From: a virus
Strand: one strand, 5' to 3'
Virus record (IMG/VR): IMGVR_UViG_3300043567_000149
Location: 1-21,531 of that record
Length of the DNA stretch: 21,531 bases
Below are positions 21,292 through 21,531 of the stretch, one piece after another. Within the stretch, counting starts at the first letter, position 1. Each line of letters opens with the position of its first letter. The position numbers were made by a program, and so were the translations under genes. The notes under the pieces were generated by a model that saw only the letters and a list, made by a program, of their open reading frames with translations, did no database searches and had not been told where the DNA came from.

Positions 21292-21531
21292 GTAGTACTT
21301 GTCGCTGGGTATGCTGGGAGTTTTAATAGTTACTACCTGGGTTGGCTCTAGATATTCAAGTTGATTAATATCACCAGGTTCTAATACGTATATATCACCA
21401 GCAGAAAAGATTTGACCATTAACCAACGCACGCCCACTGATAACTAGGGTAACTTCAGTTAATTCTTTGTGGTAGTGTGTTGGAGAATGTCCAGTGGGAT
21501 TATCTTGATAGCAAACTTCAAAGTCTTTAGT
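21286..21531 (-). CDS. Cupin-domain protein, N-terminus cut by window edge
   Basis: The last 81 codons of a minus-strand gene are visible. They contain a cupin-1-like metal motif HYHKELTEVTLVISG (H19, H21, E26 in the visible part), then VNGQIFSAGDIYVLEPGDINQ, and end KTPSIPSDKYYL. In the second motif the usual His after P-G is replaced by Asn (PGDIN), so one metal ligand may be missing. The 'vxIKxPSxPxDK' ending is seen in cupins near glycan or capsule genes. It converges with the radical SAM gene; both stop codons lie in one TTATAA palindrome. Confidence 0.8.
   Translation of the reverse strand, partial: TKDFEVCYQDNPTGHSPTHYHKELTEVTLVISGRALVNGQIFSAGDIYVLEPGDINQLEYLEPTQVVTIKTPSIPSDKYYL

Overview
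This window looks like part of a large T4-like (Straboviridae/Kyanoviridae-type) myovirus genome, probably from an aquatic phage of a Gram-negative host. The evidence is: (i) repeated NATAAATA elements in the T4/cyanophage late-promoter pattern, almost all just upstream of minus-strand genes; (ii) PhoH, 2OG-Fe(II) oxygenases, a radical SAM enzyme, a nucleotidyltransferase and a Dps, a gene set typical of marine T4-like phages; (iii) a lysis cassette with an i-spanin, an o-spanin lipoprotein and a three-TM holin, which implies a host with an outer membrane; (iv) dense packing with ATGA and TAATG start/stop overlaps. No photosynthesis gene, tRNA, IS element or CRISPR array is visible, and the host cannot be named.

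Layout. 1-1619 (minus): a coupled operon of a partial unknown gene, a nucleotidyltransferase-fold protein and a HAD deoxyribonucleotidase-like protein, driven by a near-consensus sigma70 promoter that abuts a terminator. 1722-6830 (minus): a secreted NUC-type nuclease, a 2OG oxygenase, a 1166-residue glycine-rich adhesin and a small module protein. 6938-7390 (plus): one unknown gene behind a perfect sigma70 promoter. 7387-11253 (minus): virion-like unknowns, a Dps with an intact ferroxidase centre, a nucleotidylyltransferase, two beta-rich proteins, a GT-A glycosyltransferase and two small genes of 54 and 55 residues. 11300-14452 (minus): a ClpA-type unfoldase and a type II J-protein. 14525-17289 (minus): the lysis cassette, in transcription order GH19 endolysin, i-spanin, o-spanin, second lipoprotein, small helical protein and 3TM holin. 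17305-18379 (minus): an overlapping pair of acidic conserved phage proteins. 18576-21291 (plus): phoH, a second 2OG oxygenase and a twitch-type radical SAM enzyme, converging on a partial cupin gene.

How it may work together. The minus-strand genes appear to be expressed late from NATAAATA promoters. A few units (HAD operon, dnaJ, the plus gene at 6938) instead have TTGACN-17-TATAAT promoters readable by host polymerase early in infection. The most unusual signals are a candidate programmed -1 frameshift at the holin stop codon, a sigma70 promoter built into a terminator that would give a leaderless dnaJ mRNA, and a recurring N-terminal peptide on several genes that resembles the T4 capsid-targeting sequence and may mark enzymes packaged in the head.
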